The notes below the pieces were generated by a model. That model was not told the DNA's origin. It searched no databases and worked only from the letters and a program-made list of their open reading frames with translations. The translations under genes and the position numbers were made by a program. DNA of 64,000 bases, from contig JANPWX010000449.1 in assembly GCA_024734555.1 (NCBI GenBank), positions 3,406,179 to 3,470,178 of the forward strand, read 5' to 3'. How positions within the stretch are numbered: the first letter of the stretch is position 1; each line of letters starts with the position of its first letter. Positions 1 to 31,280 of this stretch are shown in pieces. Source of the stretch: Trochalopteron elliotii. Lineage: Eukaryota; Chordata; Aves; Passeriformes; Leiothrichidae.

Positions 1-20212
<20,212 letters not shown>

Positions 20213-21491
20213 GGGCCTCAGGGAGACTGAATTCTAAATCTGTGAAGGATCTAAGGAGATTAGGACATCTGTATCTGAAGTTCAGAACAAGCCAGTGTGG
20301 TGCACTTTGGCTTGTGTTCAGAAAAAGTAAATGAACAAATACTCGGCAAGATTCTTTGGGTTTGCTCTTCCTTGTCCATCGCTGCTGTTATATATTGCTG
20401 ACTTTTTTCCACAGTTGACTCTGAAGAACAGACATCTTCTTGATCTTTTTCTATTGCTGTTGCAACTACTGTTCAGGGGGGGTGGGGAGGGATGATGAGC
20501 CTATTTGGATGACGAATGCCATTCCTTTTGTCCTAGTGTGCGCTTGCATATCATTTTATCTAAGTACTCAGATTTGAGAGTTAATTTCTGCATGTCACTG
20601 CTTGTAGTTTGCTCAGCTAGTTGTCTCCTGCTGCCTGTGGCAAGTGGTAAAACATGACATACTGGGGTGACAAGCCAAAAATGATGTATCTGGTCAAAAG
20701 AAGTCAATACTGATTTGGAGATACGACATAAAGGAGGGCTGAAGACTGTTTGGCATTAAGTGTTCCTACTAGTAGCTCTTGCATTAGCCACAAAGTGCTC
20801 TTGTTCGTATTCTATGTTATAGTAAATCATGAGTCATTTTACATAGAAACATATATGAACTTTGATTGTTGCCACATACTCTAGCCTAACTTCCATTTGT
20901 CAGAAATACTTTGATTATTTTCATTAGTTGGTTTAACTGTAGCTGTAGGATGGGAAGTAATTATAGGTGTTCTGGGGGTTTTTTAATAGTGAAATCTAAG
21001 GGTTTTTCTGATTTCACACAGTCTTATTTAAATCTGAATTGTCTGCTTTTTTTATACTTAAACCATGCCTATTGTAGCCTGATAAGCTAGTGAGTACATA
21101 AACCAGTATGTTTTGCCTGTAACTTTTTTATTTTTTTAAGGGCTAGCTTTGAATGTAATCATTAGATTTCATGACCAGTGGCTTATTTTTCATGTGTATT
21201 TGCGAGACTTTGAATTAGAATCTGATTACTCGAGTGTAAAAGTTAGAGTCCTTTGTCATGTGTACAAATTTTAAATGCATTTTAACCATTGTAGCAGAAC
21301 CATTTTAAAATTACATCTAATCTCTCTTCTGATTTTTGGTTTTGATCTCTTAAGTGAGTTCATATTTTAAAATCCTTAATGGGAAAAAAAAATTATCAAA
21401 AGTTTCTCTTAAGTTAACACGCACAAAAATTCTGAACTATTAATATCACTGTGCGTTGCAATGAAAAAGCTAGAACACCAAAAAACTTCTC

Positions 21492-21497
21492 AATAAA
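21492..21497 (+). terminator. Candidate polyadenylation signal, YAP1 proximal
   Basis: AATAAA in the context TCTCAATAAAAGC, 1.28 kb after the stop codon. It would give a short 3' UTR that excludes the downstream CR1. Confidence 0.4.
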
Positions 21498-22627
21498 AGC
21501 TTCTAAGTGTAATAGTTATCAAGTTCTGTTTGGTGAAAAATAAGCCCTGGACACTATATGTAGAAGAATGTAAAAGATATGTGTTAGATGGTGACATGAG
21601 CAGGTAATGAAGTGTATATTAGTAGTAGAGCTTAGCATGGGTTAGAGGTGAATATGAATCATTTTTATTTTAACAGGAAAAGATGTATCACTAAGTTGTC
21701 TGCAGGAGTTGACACAGGTTTCCAAAGAGTATTTTTAACCGAACAAAACGAGCATGAATCAAACTTTCAATATAAGCTATGATTTTTTGTGGGGCTTTTG
21801 AGTTTTTTTATGATGAAAAATAGTGTCACCAGTTAACACCTCTATAATTAAGGGCCTGTCACCATTCTCAATATTGAGCCTTTATTTTCAAGGGTGTATA
21901 ACATGACTATAAAGATACTGTAAGCATGAAACTTAGTTTCGGAAAAAAACTCTCAGTTAGCAGGGACTTCTCCTGAGGGGAGATTTTTTGGGTTTTACTG
22001 TTTTGCATTTTTTTAAAGACACTGATTATTTTTAAGCTAGGAACAAATCAGCAAAACAAACAAAAAACCCCATCATATTACTATGGCCATTTGGATTTCT
22101 TTTATGCTTCAGAAAGAATTGTGCTTTAGGATGATATAAAGAGTGAAAACTCTTAACCAAATCCCATTTTAAAAACTGAAGAAGCAGAGGCAGAGATTTG
22201 AAATTTGGCACTATATATGTACATTTACTACTTTACATAAACATATTAGTGTTTGAAAAACACAAAATTTTGTAGCTTGTTATGGGATACAGGCAAATTG
22301 TAAAATACCAATTTTTAAAACACATTCACAATGGTATGTATTCTGCTACACCAATAATTCAGCGATTAATAGGCCACTTATATTGTGCAATGACACAGTA
22401 GCTCCTAAAGCAGTGTATTGTGTCCAAGATAGGGATTTTAGTAGCATTTTTGCAATTTAATTATGAATTCCTCTTTCTCCTTCCCTTCAGGAAAAGAAAA
22501 AGACACTAAGTTTTCATAACTTGAATGATCTAACTGACATAAAACCACAACAGCAAGGAAATTCAGAGTTGGTTCTATTTCAGTTTTCTTCCACATTTGT
22601 ATCCAGGTATCATAGCACATAGAAAAT

Positions 22628-23335
22628 TAACAGAATAAGCTGAGTTGGAAGGGACCCATCAGGATCATCAAGTCCAGCTCCTGGCCCTGCACAGGACACC
22701 CCAAGCTTCACACCATGTGCCCGAGAGTGTTGTCCAAGTGCTTCTTGAACTCTGTCAGGCTGGTGCTGTGACCACTGCCCTGGGGAGCCTCTTCCAGTGC
22801 CCAGATACCCTCTGGGTGAAGAACCTTTTCCTGATACCCAACCTAAACCTCCCCTGACTCAGCTTCAGGCCATTCTCACTGGTCCTGTCACTGGTCTTGA
22901 GAGTGAAGAGATCTTATCTGTTTCTCCTCTTCCCTCATGAGGATGTTGTAGACTGCAATGAGGTCTCCCCTCTTCTCCTCCAGGCTGAACAGACCAAGTG
23001 ACCTCACACATGAGGAGTGGCTTCCCCTCAAGGCCTTTCACCACCTCGATTGCCCTCCTTTGGACACTCTCCAGTAGCTTAATATCCCTCTCATGTTGTG
23101 GCACCCAGAACTGCCCCCAGCACTGGAGTTGAGGCTGCCCCAGCTCAGAGCAGAGGGGACAATCCCCTTTCTTGCCCAGATGGCCATGCTGTGCCGGTTG
23201 GGCCTCCTGGCTGCCAGGGCACTGCTGGCTCATGTTCTACCTGCCATTGACCAGGACCCCCAGGTCCCTTTGTGCAGCACTGCTCTGCAGCACCTCATTC
23301 CCCAGTCCATGCACACAACCAGATACGATGCACTG
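22628..23335 (-). repeat. CR1 LINE fragment, about 0.7 kb, antisense
   Basis: It begins with GAGTTGGAAGGGACCCATCA, the complement of the CR1 3' terminus. It continues through GGGGAGCCTCTTCCAGTGCC, CAGGCTGAACAGACCAAGTG, CCCTCCTTTGGACACTCTCC and CCAGGACCCCCAGGTCCCTT, all familiar antisense CR1 segments in the correct order. The copy is 5'-truncated as usual. It lies 2.4 kb after the YAP1 stop in the opposite orientation to the gene. ORFs inside it on either strand are remnants, not genes. Confidence 0.92.
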
Positions 23336-24746
23336 AGTGCAAACTCCTGACATGCTGTACCTTGCTACAGCAGAAATGAGTACAGAACAGAGTATCTTTC
23401 CTTGCTTTTGTGTGTTTGTCACAGCTTTAATATTTGAATGTTTTATTCTCATTGTAGAAACACTAAATGGCTTATACTGTATTTGGGTAGCACTGCTTCA
23501 GGTAGATACTGACAAACTGGGAATCCTTGAACTGCTCTAACATTAATTATGTTTTGTGATACTTACTTTAATTAAGACATTTCCGTTCTCTCACTTACTA
23601 GGAAACATACCATAGAGATGCTGTACTGTTGGCAATCAATTTTAATTTGGATTTTTTTTTTAATTCTGCAAATGCATTGTTTGATGAAGTGGTTGAAATT
23701 GTTTGAAATGCAAAAGTGTTTTGGGTAGTATTTTATACTGATGTATATATTGAAACAGAAATCATTGTAATAATTGTAATAGCTGTTAGTTTTAAATACA
23801 CTATATGCAGACAGATGGGGCTGTGCAGAACTGTACTGTTAACACCCGGGCAGGGCTACTGCTTGGGAACAAGTTGCAGTGTCAGTGAAACCATATGGAT
23901 CAAATATTGTACCATTCAGTGTTGGCGCTCACCAATGCAAAAAGAGAAGAGACAATTTCAATATGATTAACACTACATGGTAAATTAGTACTACAGTGAC
24001 CTTTTCACTTGCAAGCATGTTTTGTATACAAATTAGCAGGTGTGCCTGTATAAAATAATTTGTGTTCTGTATCATGGAAAAAGTACTCTCCACATTTAGA
24101 ATCACAGAATCATGTTGTATGTTAGAGAATTATGTCCAAAATTATATATATTACTTAACAATGTTATTTTTAGATATGAGCATGACTGTAAGCTAGGTAC
24201 TTAAGTACATTCTGTTACATTATTTTTCTTTATGTAATACTTTTTCAGTTGTTTTATTTGGTATAAATATATACTTTGTGCTTAAACATCTTTGTTTGTT
24301 TTTAACATTCAGTAGTATGTAAAAATGTGATTTCCTCCAGTAAGGTAGATGCATTGAATTGTTGGAATGCCTATTGTAGTGCGTCTGTTCTTGTCCCCTT
24401 GTCATTGCTTTTGTAGTCATAAACTCCAGTTCTGCAAATATGGTGTGCAAGCTCACCTGAGAGACAAATGAGTTCCACTGGCTTCAGTAAAGGCTTAACA
24501 TTAAAGTGTACATCTCTGTGTGCTTGCAGTAATGAAGAGACAGTGACTGGTGAACATCATGCAGCTTGTGTAAAACAATACTTTAATTGCAAATAATGGC
24601 ACTATAGTGAGACCTGGTAACAGAACACCTGGGTATCTACTAGAAGAAAGCATCCACTTTTTGCAGATAATGCTTGCCATGTTCGGATGGCAGATACATT
24701 TTTGGCTAACTCTTTAAGTTTATGCATTAATTTGTGGCAGACTATC

Positions 24747-24752
24747 AATAAA
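24747..24752 (+). terminator. Candidate polyadenylation signal, YAP1 distal
   Basis: AATAAA in TATCAATAAAGACAC, 4.5 kb after the stop codon. Use of this site would include the antisense CR1 in the mRNA. Confidence 0.3.
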
Positions 24753-25364
24753 GACACACTATTTTCATTTCCAAGTTTTGACTTATGAATTGTGAAATAT
24801 GTCATGACATACCTGGAAAGTGCCTGAATATTTTAGTTTAAAATATCTTGACAGGTTTCATTAATTTTGACCTTCTGTATAATAGTCTGAATGATGGGAT
24901 TTTTTAAAATGTAGTGCAATTTGGAAAGGTCAAAGTGATACACTGTTTGCATTTTAGCAGTTCCAGAGTTGTTACTATTCAGCACCAAATGCCCCAGCCG
25001 TGTGGAATTTAGCACATTTGTGTGTTTTCTTATTTAAGGGTACAGCCCATGATGGATTTGTCAGTTTATCTTGTACTTCAGAGTTCATAGCCAGCTTTAG
25101 TCACACAGATCCTTTAAATTTAAATGTAACATCACACCTTCCACCTGGAAGTCAGTGGCCAGTGCCAGGGAATGATAAGGCACCAATTTTGTTTACTGGT
25201 ATCACTCTCATTTATGAGGTGGTGACATATTGCAGTAGTTGAAGTATGAGTGACCTTCTGAGGCAGCCCTAAATAGACTGTATTACTGCAAAACAGGATA
25301 TTTGGTACAGGTATTAAGGTTCACTTGGCAATTCTCTTTGAAATATTTTCAACACTTAGTTAAA

Positions 25365-25370
25365 AATAAA
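25365..25370 (+). terminator. Candidate polyadenylation signal, most distal
   Basis: AATAAA in TTAAAAATAAAAAGTATTTG, 5.15 kb after the YAP1 stop. It has a T/G-containing stretch just downstream, but I see no strong GU-rich element. Confidence 0.3.
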
Positions 25371-25400
25371 AAGTATTTGTTTCACTAAGCCAGAAATAAT

Positions 25401-28400
25401 ACGCTTCCAAGGAAGCAAGTGGAAGTTACCAGCCAAAGAAAGCATTTTTCATCTTGGATCATCAACAGAATAATTATTTGAGATCAGCCTATGATCTGTA
25501 TAGCACCTCCTGTTTTGGAGGTTCATTCAGAGATAAACCAGGGCCACTGATTTTATTTACAGTATCAGCATCCAGAGTTTATTTGTTCCTCCTGAAGAGT
25601 TAAGGGTGTGCTTTTTGACCTTTGTTGTCACCACTTCTTATTGCTAATGGGTTATCTGCACCCTCTAAACTTGGGTGTCATCAAAATAGGAAGATGTCAG
25701 TACAGGATGAGAGATCTTGGTTGATGTGAAATGGTGAATCCAACTCTTAACTGATGAATCAAATTGTCTTTAGAACAGAGGGTAGAGCTTTGTACCAACT
25801 ACCATATCCAGTACCGAATGCCTCTTAAAACAGGCAATGTGTTTTTCTCTAGGCACCGAGGGAGCGTGTTGAGTGAGAAACATATAAATACTGACACATC
25901 TGATAAAGCTGCCTAATAGATTTCGTGGAAAACTCGTGGTTTGTACTTTTCCAGACATACTCCACTGTCTTTAATGCAGAGGTTGCAACAGTGAATGCTA
26001 GAGATCTAGGCTGTCACAGACTGGTTTTATTTTCTCTGTGGGAATGCAGTTGGTCACTCTGATGATACAATTTTCTATATTAAATTGGCTTGGTTTAGAA
26101 CATGAGAGGCAAAGTAGTTTTATGGGATTTTCCTGTCTTATTAGCTGGGGGGAGGGGGTTGTTTTGTTTTTTCAGGGGAGGGGTCAGCAGCCCGAGAGGC
26201 TTTTTTCAATGTCCAGTAACAACAAACTAGAGCTCCATAAAAATGGTACATTTTATCTCACCTGAAATGCTCTTTCTCCTCCTCCCATATATGTAAATTT
26301 TGAGCTGCTCTAGTGTGTTTTAAATTATTTATTCTCTTTACCATCTGTGAGTTTTGCTTTCCTAACATCCAAAGACTGGACTGTAATACTAGGTGCTGTT
26401 TGTCCCCAGAGGAGAGCAGAGCTTTTCCATTCTTAAATCCAGCTGCCGTCGTGTTTGAAGTCTGTAATATGACACAGAATTACAGTCTGACTCCGGATGT
26501 GCTGCTGCCCAACTTGTGGTACAGGATGGTTACGGGCAAGCATATGATGGTGGATTCCTGTTCTTGCTTGAGACTGGAAACGTTTGGCTGTGTCATTGCT
26601 TTGATTTCTGCAGCCAGCTGTCCTAGCAGGAGCAGGGAGTGCCATTGTGCCTGTTGGAGGACTCCTACCTAGCACTTAACCTGATGTGAGCCATGATGGG
26701 TTTTTTTTAAGCTGACAGAATAATTCAGTTTTTCTCTCATAGTTTCATTGTCAGGCATGCAAATAGGATTGTCTCAGCTCAACTGACAAGGGGCCCTTTT
26801 CATACTTTGCCAGAGGATGTAATCCTTTCGTACGCATCATCCACTGTTGAAGTGTGACCCAGAGGCCTCTGAGGGCTTCAGCTGCAATCCTGGACTGTCA
26901 ATGTCTGCAGTCAAAACAAGGTAACTGGTTATATTTGTGTATATGACAAAATCCCAAACCCACAGTGCTAAGAAATGGTGTGGCTTAGGTGGTGATACCT
27001 CAGAGCAAATGGCAGTAACTGTGACGTACCTTCTGGTTAGGCCAGTAGGGTTCAGCCTCAAAGTGGTTATCAGTGGCTGTGTAGTCCAAGAAGTTACTGG
27101 CAAAAGCAAAGCCTCTGGGGCAGCCTGACTCTTGCCATACAGGACAGATTCAGGCTGTGGTTGAGAAAAGTGTCAGTGCCACAGAAAGTGAGAGCTGCTG
27201 GGCTGATTAAAGCTCCCCTGTCAGTGTAGCCTGGACCTGCCACACCCTTCATCCCTGCCTGCAGGTGATTCAAGCAACTGCTCTCAAGCCCTGGGATTTA
27301 GATTTGTATTTGCCAGTGTGTAAAACCGTGACTTCCTTTATTTTTCAAATGTTTGTTTTTCACTTAAAACATGACTCTCCTTTTAAAGGTCTTTGTTCCT
27401 CTGAACAGTCTTTCAGGATCTGGTAATCTTTCTGTGGATATAGATTTTTCTAATTAATATGAATGTGATAAGCACCAATAGATCACTGAGAAATAGAAAT
27501 TTCTCTTTGCAGCTTAGTGACAAGAACAATAGAAAATCTGTCACCCAAACAGTAATATCAGCATCCAAGTTCCTCTCATCCATATACTAGCCATGGTTTG
27601 GAAAACAAGCTGGTTTTACATGAAAATCCTTGACTGCAGTAAGGCTAAGCTTCTTCACAACTGTCATCTCTGCTGGTGAAATTTGCTATTGCAATATGTG
27701 GATTTTGCTTTATCATCACTGTGAAAAGAAAGTAATGAAGCCTGGTGAGGTTCATGAAAATAGGAATGAAGCAGATGTGTTCTGCTGCAGCATGAGGACT
27801 GTGTTTCTTTGCTCCTCTTGGAAATGTCTCACTTTGAAGACATCTGGTGGTCTTGGCACTTCACATTCGCTTGCATTTTATTGTCAATGTCACTAACATC
27901 TAACAGATGAACCACATTATTGAAGTGATTGCACTGGCAACATCTGAAACAGGATAAAGCTGTTTTTTAAAATGTAGTCAGGTGCAACCTGCCTGGGTAC
28001 ATGTTTCCCTGGATAAAGACAGTTCCCACCTTGTAATGGCACATCTGACTTCCTGCTGAGGCTCTGAGTGAGGCATTTTACCATTTCCCAGGAAAGCTGT
28101 GTGCATGGTTTTACTTGTGTCCTGGGAGCACTGAAATGTTAATGTTTGCAAAATGCTTTGAGAGTTAAGCATTAAGTGCTTCCTATTAATTCATTCTCAA
28201 GCTGTGCTGTTCTGGGGCTCCTACTCAGTGACATCACCACATATGAATATAATCTTTGCAATGTAGTATAAGGTGTGCATCTGATTCTATGAGTTTAAAC
28301 TCACAAACACATTTATAGGAAAGTAATATATTGGTGCATACCAAATGATGGTTTTCACTGGCATGTGAACACTCAGTAGGAAGAGTGAACTGACTCAAGT

Positions 28401-29680
28401 TAACCCTGCTGTGCTGCTCACCAGTTAGCTTCAATTCCCTTCTATTTGGTAGAAAAGAGTGCCCAGTTGTTACCGACAAATTAACATGCACTAGTTCTTC
28501 CTTCCCTCAAAACTTTTGTGCCTAAGTCCTTAAGTTTTTTCATTATTTTTTGGATTGAGCTTCCTTGTTGAACTGCTTCTGGGAAGCCAAAGTGACCCTT
28601 TAGGTGTAGAAGTACATTGAACGATCATGAATGCGAGGGGGGAGAAATCTTGCATCATGATACATATATACAGGCATAGAGTATTGTTGCATGCATTTGT
28701 GCGTGTGTCTATATATAGATACTCTATATATAAACATTGATTTCCTGCCTAAAGACAACTCAGTTTCTCATGAGCATTATATTTGTTCTAGGCTTCACAC
28801 GAAAAAAAAAAAGTAAAAGTGTCATCCCAGTTACAAAGTCTGCATGGTTGTTGCTTATTTTTAAATATTTAGGGTCTTAGCTGTGATGTAGAATCATTTC
28901 AATGAGAAAACCAGAATGAATAATGAGAGAATATGAACACACGTGTTATTCCATTGTGCTGCCTCTCAAGAAACCAGTCATGAGTAGTCAGCTTTTGGAG
29001 ACTTAAAGGCATCTTGCACACAGAAAACCCAAAACCAAAGAGCTGGGGTAGGAGAAGGAGGGTTGCTAGTCTCTGCCCACTGTGAGAAAGCATGTGTTGC
29101 TTTTAAGCTGGGACCAAAGGGAAGCTGGCTGCAGGTCAGATTTGTCTACACTGACATTACCTTCACATTTATCACCCATGCTTTAGTGTGTGTGCATTCT
29201 GTCACTGCACAGTCGTAAGGAGTGATGTGTGTGTGTGGCTATCGAGACACGAACTGGTACATTATAGAGAAAAGAGTTTAAAATCCTAGTAAGGATTAAC
29301 CCCTAATGGGCGCCTAATACAATGGAGTGCCATGTTCCACTGATACACAGCACATAGTGTGCTACTTGCTTGAGCTATTTTCTTTAAGCGAAGATTAAGA
29401 TGGATTTTCGGATTACTTCCCTATGTCCAAAATCCCATGACAGTTGCTGGGGTTCCTTATGGTTTTAAAGATTTAAGATGCCTCCATGGGTGGCCCTAGA
29501 CTGTTTTAAAATGTATTAACATGGATTTACTCTGCACTTCAGTGTAACTACTTCTGTGCTCTGACTTTGTTGCTAGATATGTCTTTGTTAGGGCAGCAGC
29601 ACTGGAAGATAAGAAGACAAGTAGATGTGTAGGCATTTGAAGCACATTCAGGATGCTTTTGAAAGCCAGATGTCTGGGAA
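25401..29680. other. Intergenic, no gene recognised
   Basis: Non-coding sequence of mixed composition between the YAP1 end and the first sense CR1. It contains a G-rich patch (about 26146-26190) and an AT-rich simple-sequence patch near 28.66-28.74 kb. The short ORFs (up to 119 codons) show no family I recognise. Confidence 0.6.
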
Positions 29681-30188
29681 GCATAGAGTTAGGAAAGGTA
29701 GGTCCTGCTTGATCTGGTCTCATTTACCAGGTGAGCTGCCTGTGGATGAGGGAAAGGCTGTGGATGTTGTGCACCTGGACTCTAGTAAAGGCTTTGAACC
29801 ATGTCCCACAATATTCTGGAGAAGCTGGCTGCTCATGGCTTGGACAGATGCACTACTTGTGTGCTGATGAACTGACTGGATGGCCAAGCCCAGAGAGGGT
29901 TGGTGACTGGAATTATGTCTAGCTGGGGGCCAGTCACAAGTGGGATTCCCCAGGACTCAGTGCTGGGCCCAGACATGTTTAATGTCTTTATGGATGATCT
30001 GGATGCGGGGATGGAGTGCCCCCTCAGCACCCCAGGGAAGCAATGGAGGCACTATCCATGGAGGTGCTCCAGAAATGACTGGACATGGTACTCAGTGCCA
30101 TGGTCTAGTTGACAAGGGGGTGCTCAGTCAAAGATTGGACTCAGTGATCTTGGAGGTCTTTTCCAGCCATAATGGTTCTATGATTATG
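29680..30188 (+). repeat. CR1 LINE, sense, internally deleted
   Basis: The first 350 bases come from the CR1 reverse-transcriptase ORF. Traces of the conserved LDFSKAFD block survive as LDSSKGFE, and the PQGS block survives as [12 protein letters not shown] followed by FNVFMDDLD. At about 30.03 kb the sequence jumps directly to the CR1 3' UTR (GGAGGTGCTCCAGAAATGAC, then GATCTTGGAGGTCTTTTCCA and a terminal GGTTCTATGATT). The catalytic YADD region and the rest of the ORF are missing and frames are broken, so it is a dead element. Confidence 0.9.
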
Positions 30189-30796
30189 TGACCTTAGATC
30201 TTGAATCACCCCTTTGGACTCCATGTTGTGCTTGCACTGGACCTAGCCTGCCTACTGAAACAAAGAAGAGATTTTTATATCCCATAATAGTCAAACAGTA
30301 CGCTGACTGCTTCTAGAACTGATTCCAGTGGCTACTATCTTAGGGGGTTTTTTTGTTTGTTTTTTCCCCCCACATTGTTTCATCTGTAAAAATGGATGAT
30401 ATACTCTCTCTGTTATCCAAATACTCAGATCTCAGATGAGATGTTTACATTTTATGCATTTATATGAACTAATACTTTGCACATATTTGTGAATTGTGTT
30501 TAGAAATACACAGACAAAATTAGGAGTGTGCCGTAAGATGAGATCAGACAATGAAGTGTTTGGAGAAAAAATGGAGACAAACCAATTGAGACATATACAC
30601 ACAGATGTACTAAGTAGTCAGCTACATGAATGATAAATTAGGACCTACTAGCTCAGTAGATAAAGTTGCTTTTGTGGCTCAGGAGATGAACACAAAATTG
30701 ATTTACCTGTTACTTAACTGAGAAATTAATATGTATGCTCTCATGGGATGCACAAATACAAATAGTACAGGCACAAGGGAATCCTGTGCTGGTTTG

Positions 30797-30799
30797 TAT

Positions 30800-30838
<39 letters not shown>

Positions 30839-30850
30839 TTGTATTATATT
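30797..30850. repeat. (TA)n microsatellite with inverted flanks
   Basis: A run of about 17 TA units bordered by TTTGTATTATATTA on the left and TAATATATTTGTATTATAT on the right. It could form a hairpin or cruciform. It sits at the 5' edge of an old CR1 copy. Confidence 0.9.
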
Positions 30851-31280
30851 GCAGCTCGAGTGCTGGTCAGATTTTGGGTACAATATTTGATGAAAGACAG
30901 GCACTGAACATGGTCCAGAGGCAAGCAGTGATGAGGAGGAAAATGTGAGAGAGGAAGATTAAAGTAGCTGGGCCGTTTTTCTACAGAAAAGCTGACTAAA
31001 TGGGGAAAGATGATCTTCAAGTCAAAGGCAAGTGCTACTATGAATCTATTATCATAAAGGGTGAGAAGTTACTCTGGAGTAAATAAACTTTAGGTTAGGA
31101 AAACCTTCTTTTACTCTTCTGGCTGTTTGGTTGTGGTACCTGAGGAGGCTGTAGTAGCTCTGTTGTGGCAGCATTCAAAGAACAAGTTTGATGAGCATCT
31201 CTCAGAAACTGGATGGAGCTGGCCTGACCTTGGGATGGCTGAAAGATCAAGCTGACCTCTAAGGTCCACTCCTGAACACC
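30851..31280 (+). repeat. Old, degraded CR1 LINE copy, sense
   Basis: Weak but ordered similarity to CR1: GTGCTGGTCAGATTTTGGGT, CATGGTCCAGAGGCAAGCAG, then GGCAGCATTCAAAGAACAAG followed by TTTGATGAGCATCTCTCAGA, and AGCTGACCTCTAAGGTCCAC at the 3' end. It is much more diverged than the other copies, so an older insertion. Confidence 0.6.

Larger units (their letters stand above)
20213..25400 (+). other. YAP1: Probable YAP1 3' UTR and immediate flank
   Basis: AT-rich non-coding sequence after the YAP1 stop. Human YAP1 has a 3' UTR of several kilobases, so most of this stretch could be transcribed. AATAAA hexamers occur at 21492, 24747 and 25365. A CR1 insertion of about 0.7 kb (22.63-23.33 kb) would sit inside the UTR if either later site is used. 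The true 3' end cannot be fixed from sequence alone; the right boundary given here is the last plausible signal. Confidence 0.5.

Noticed and set aside
22645..23350. Overlapping ORFs of 70-122 codons on both strands
   Set aside because: They coincide with the antisense CR1 copy.
24098..24130. AATCACAGAATCATG motif resembling an antisense CR1 terminus
   Set aside because: Only about 20 bases agree with CR1, and no further element sequence follows.
29625..30191. Sense ORFs with a reverse-transcriptase-like PQxSVLGP motif, as a possible active element
   Set aside because: The catalytic region is deleted, frames are broken and conserved residues are altered; a dead CR1 copy.
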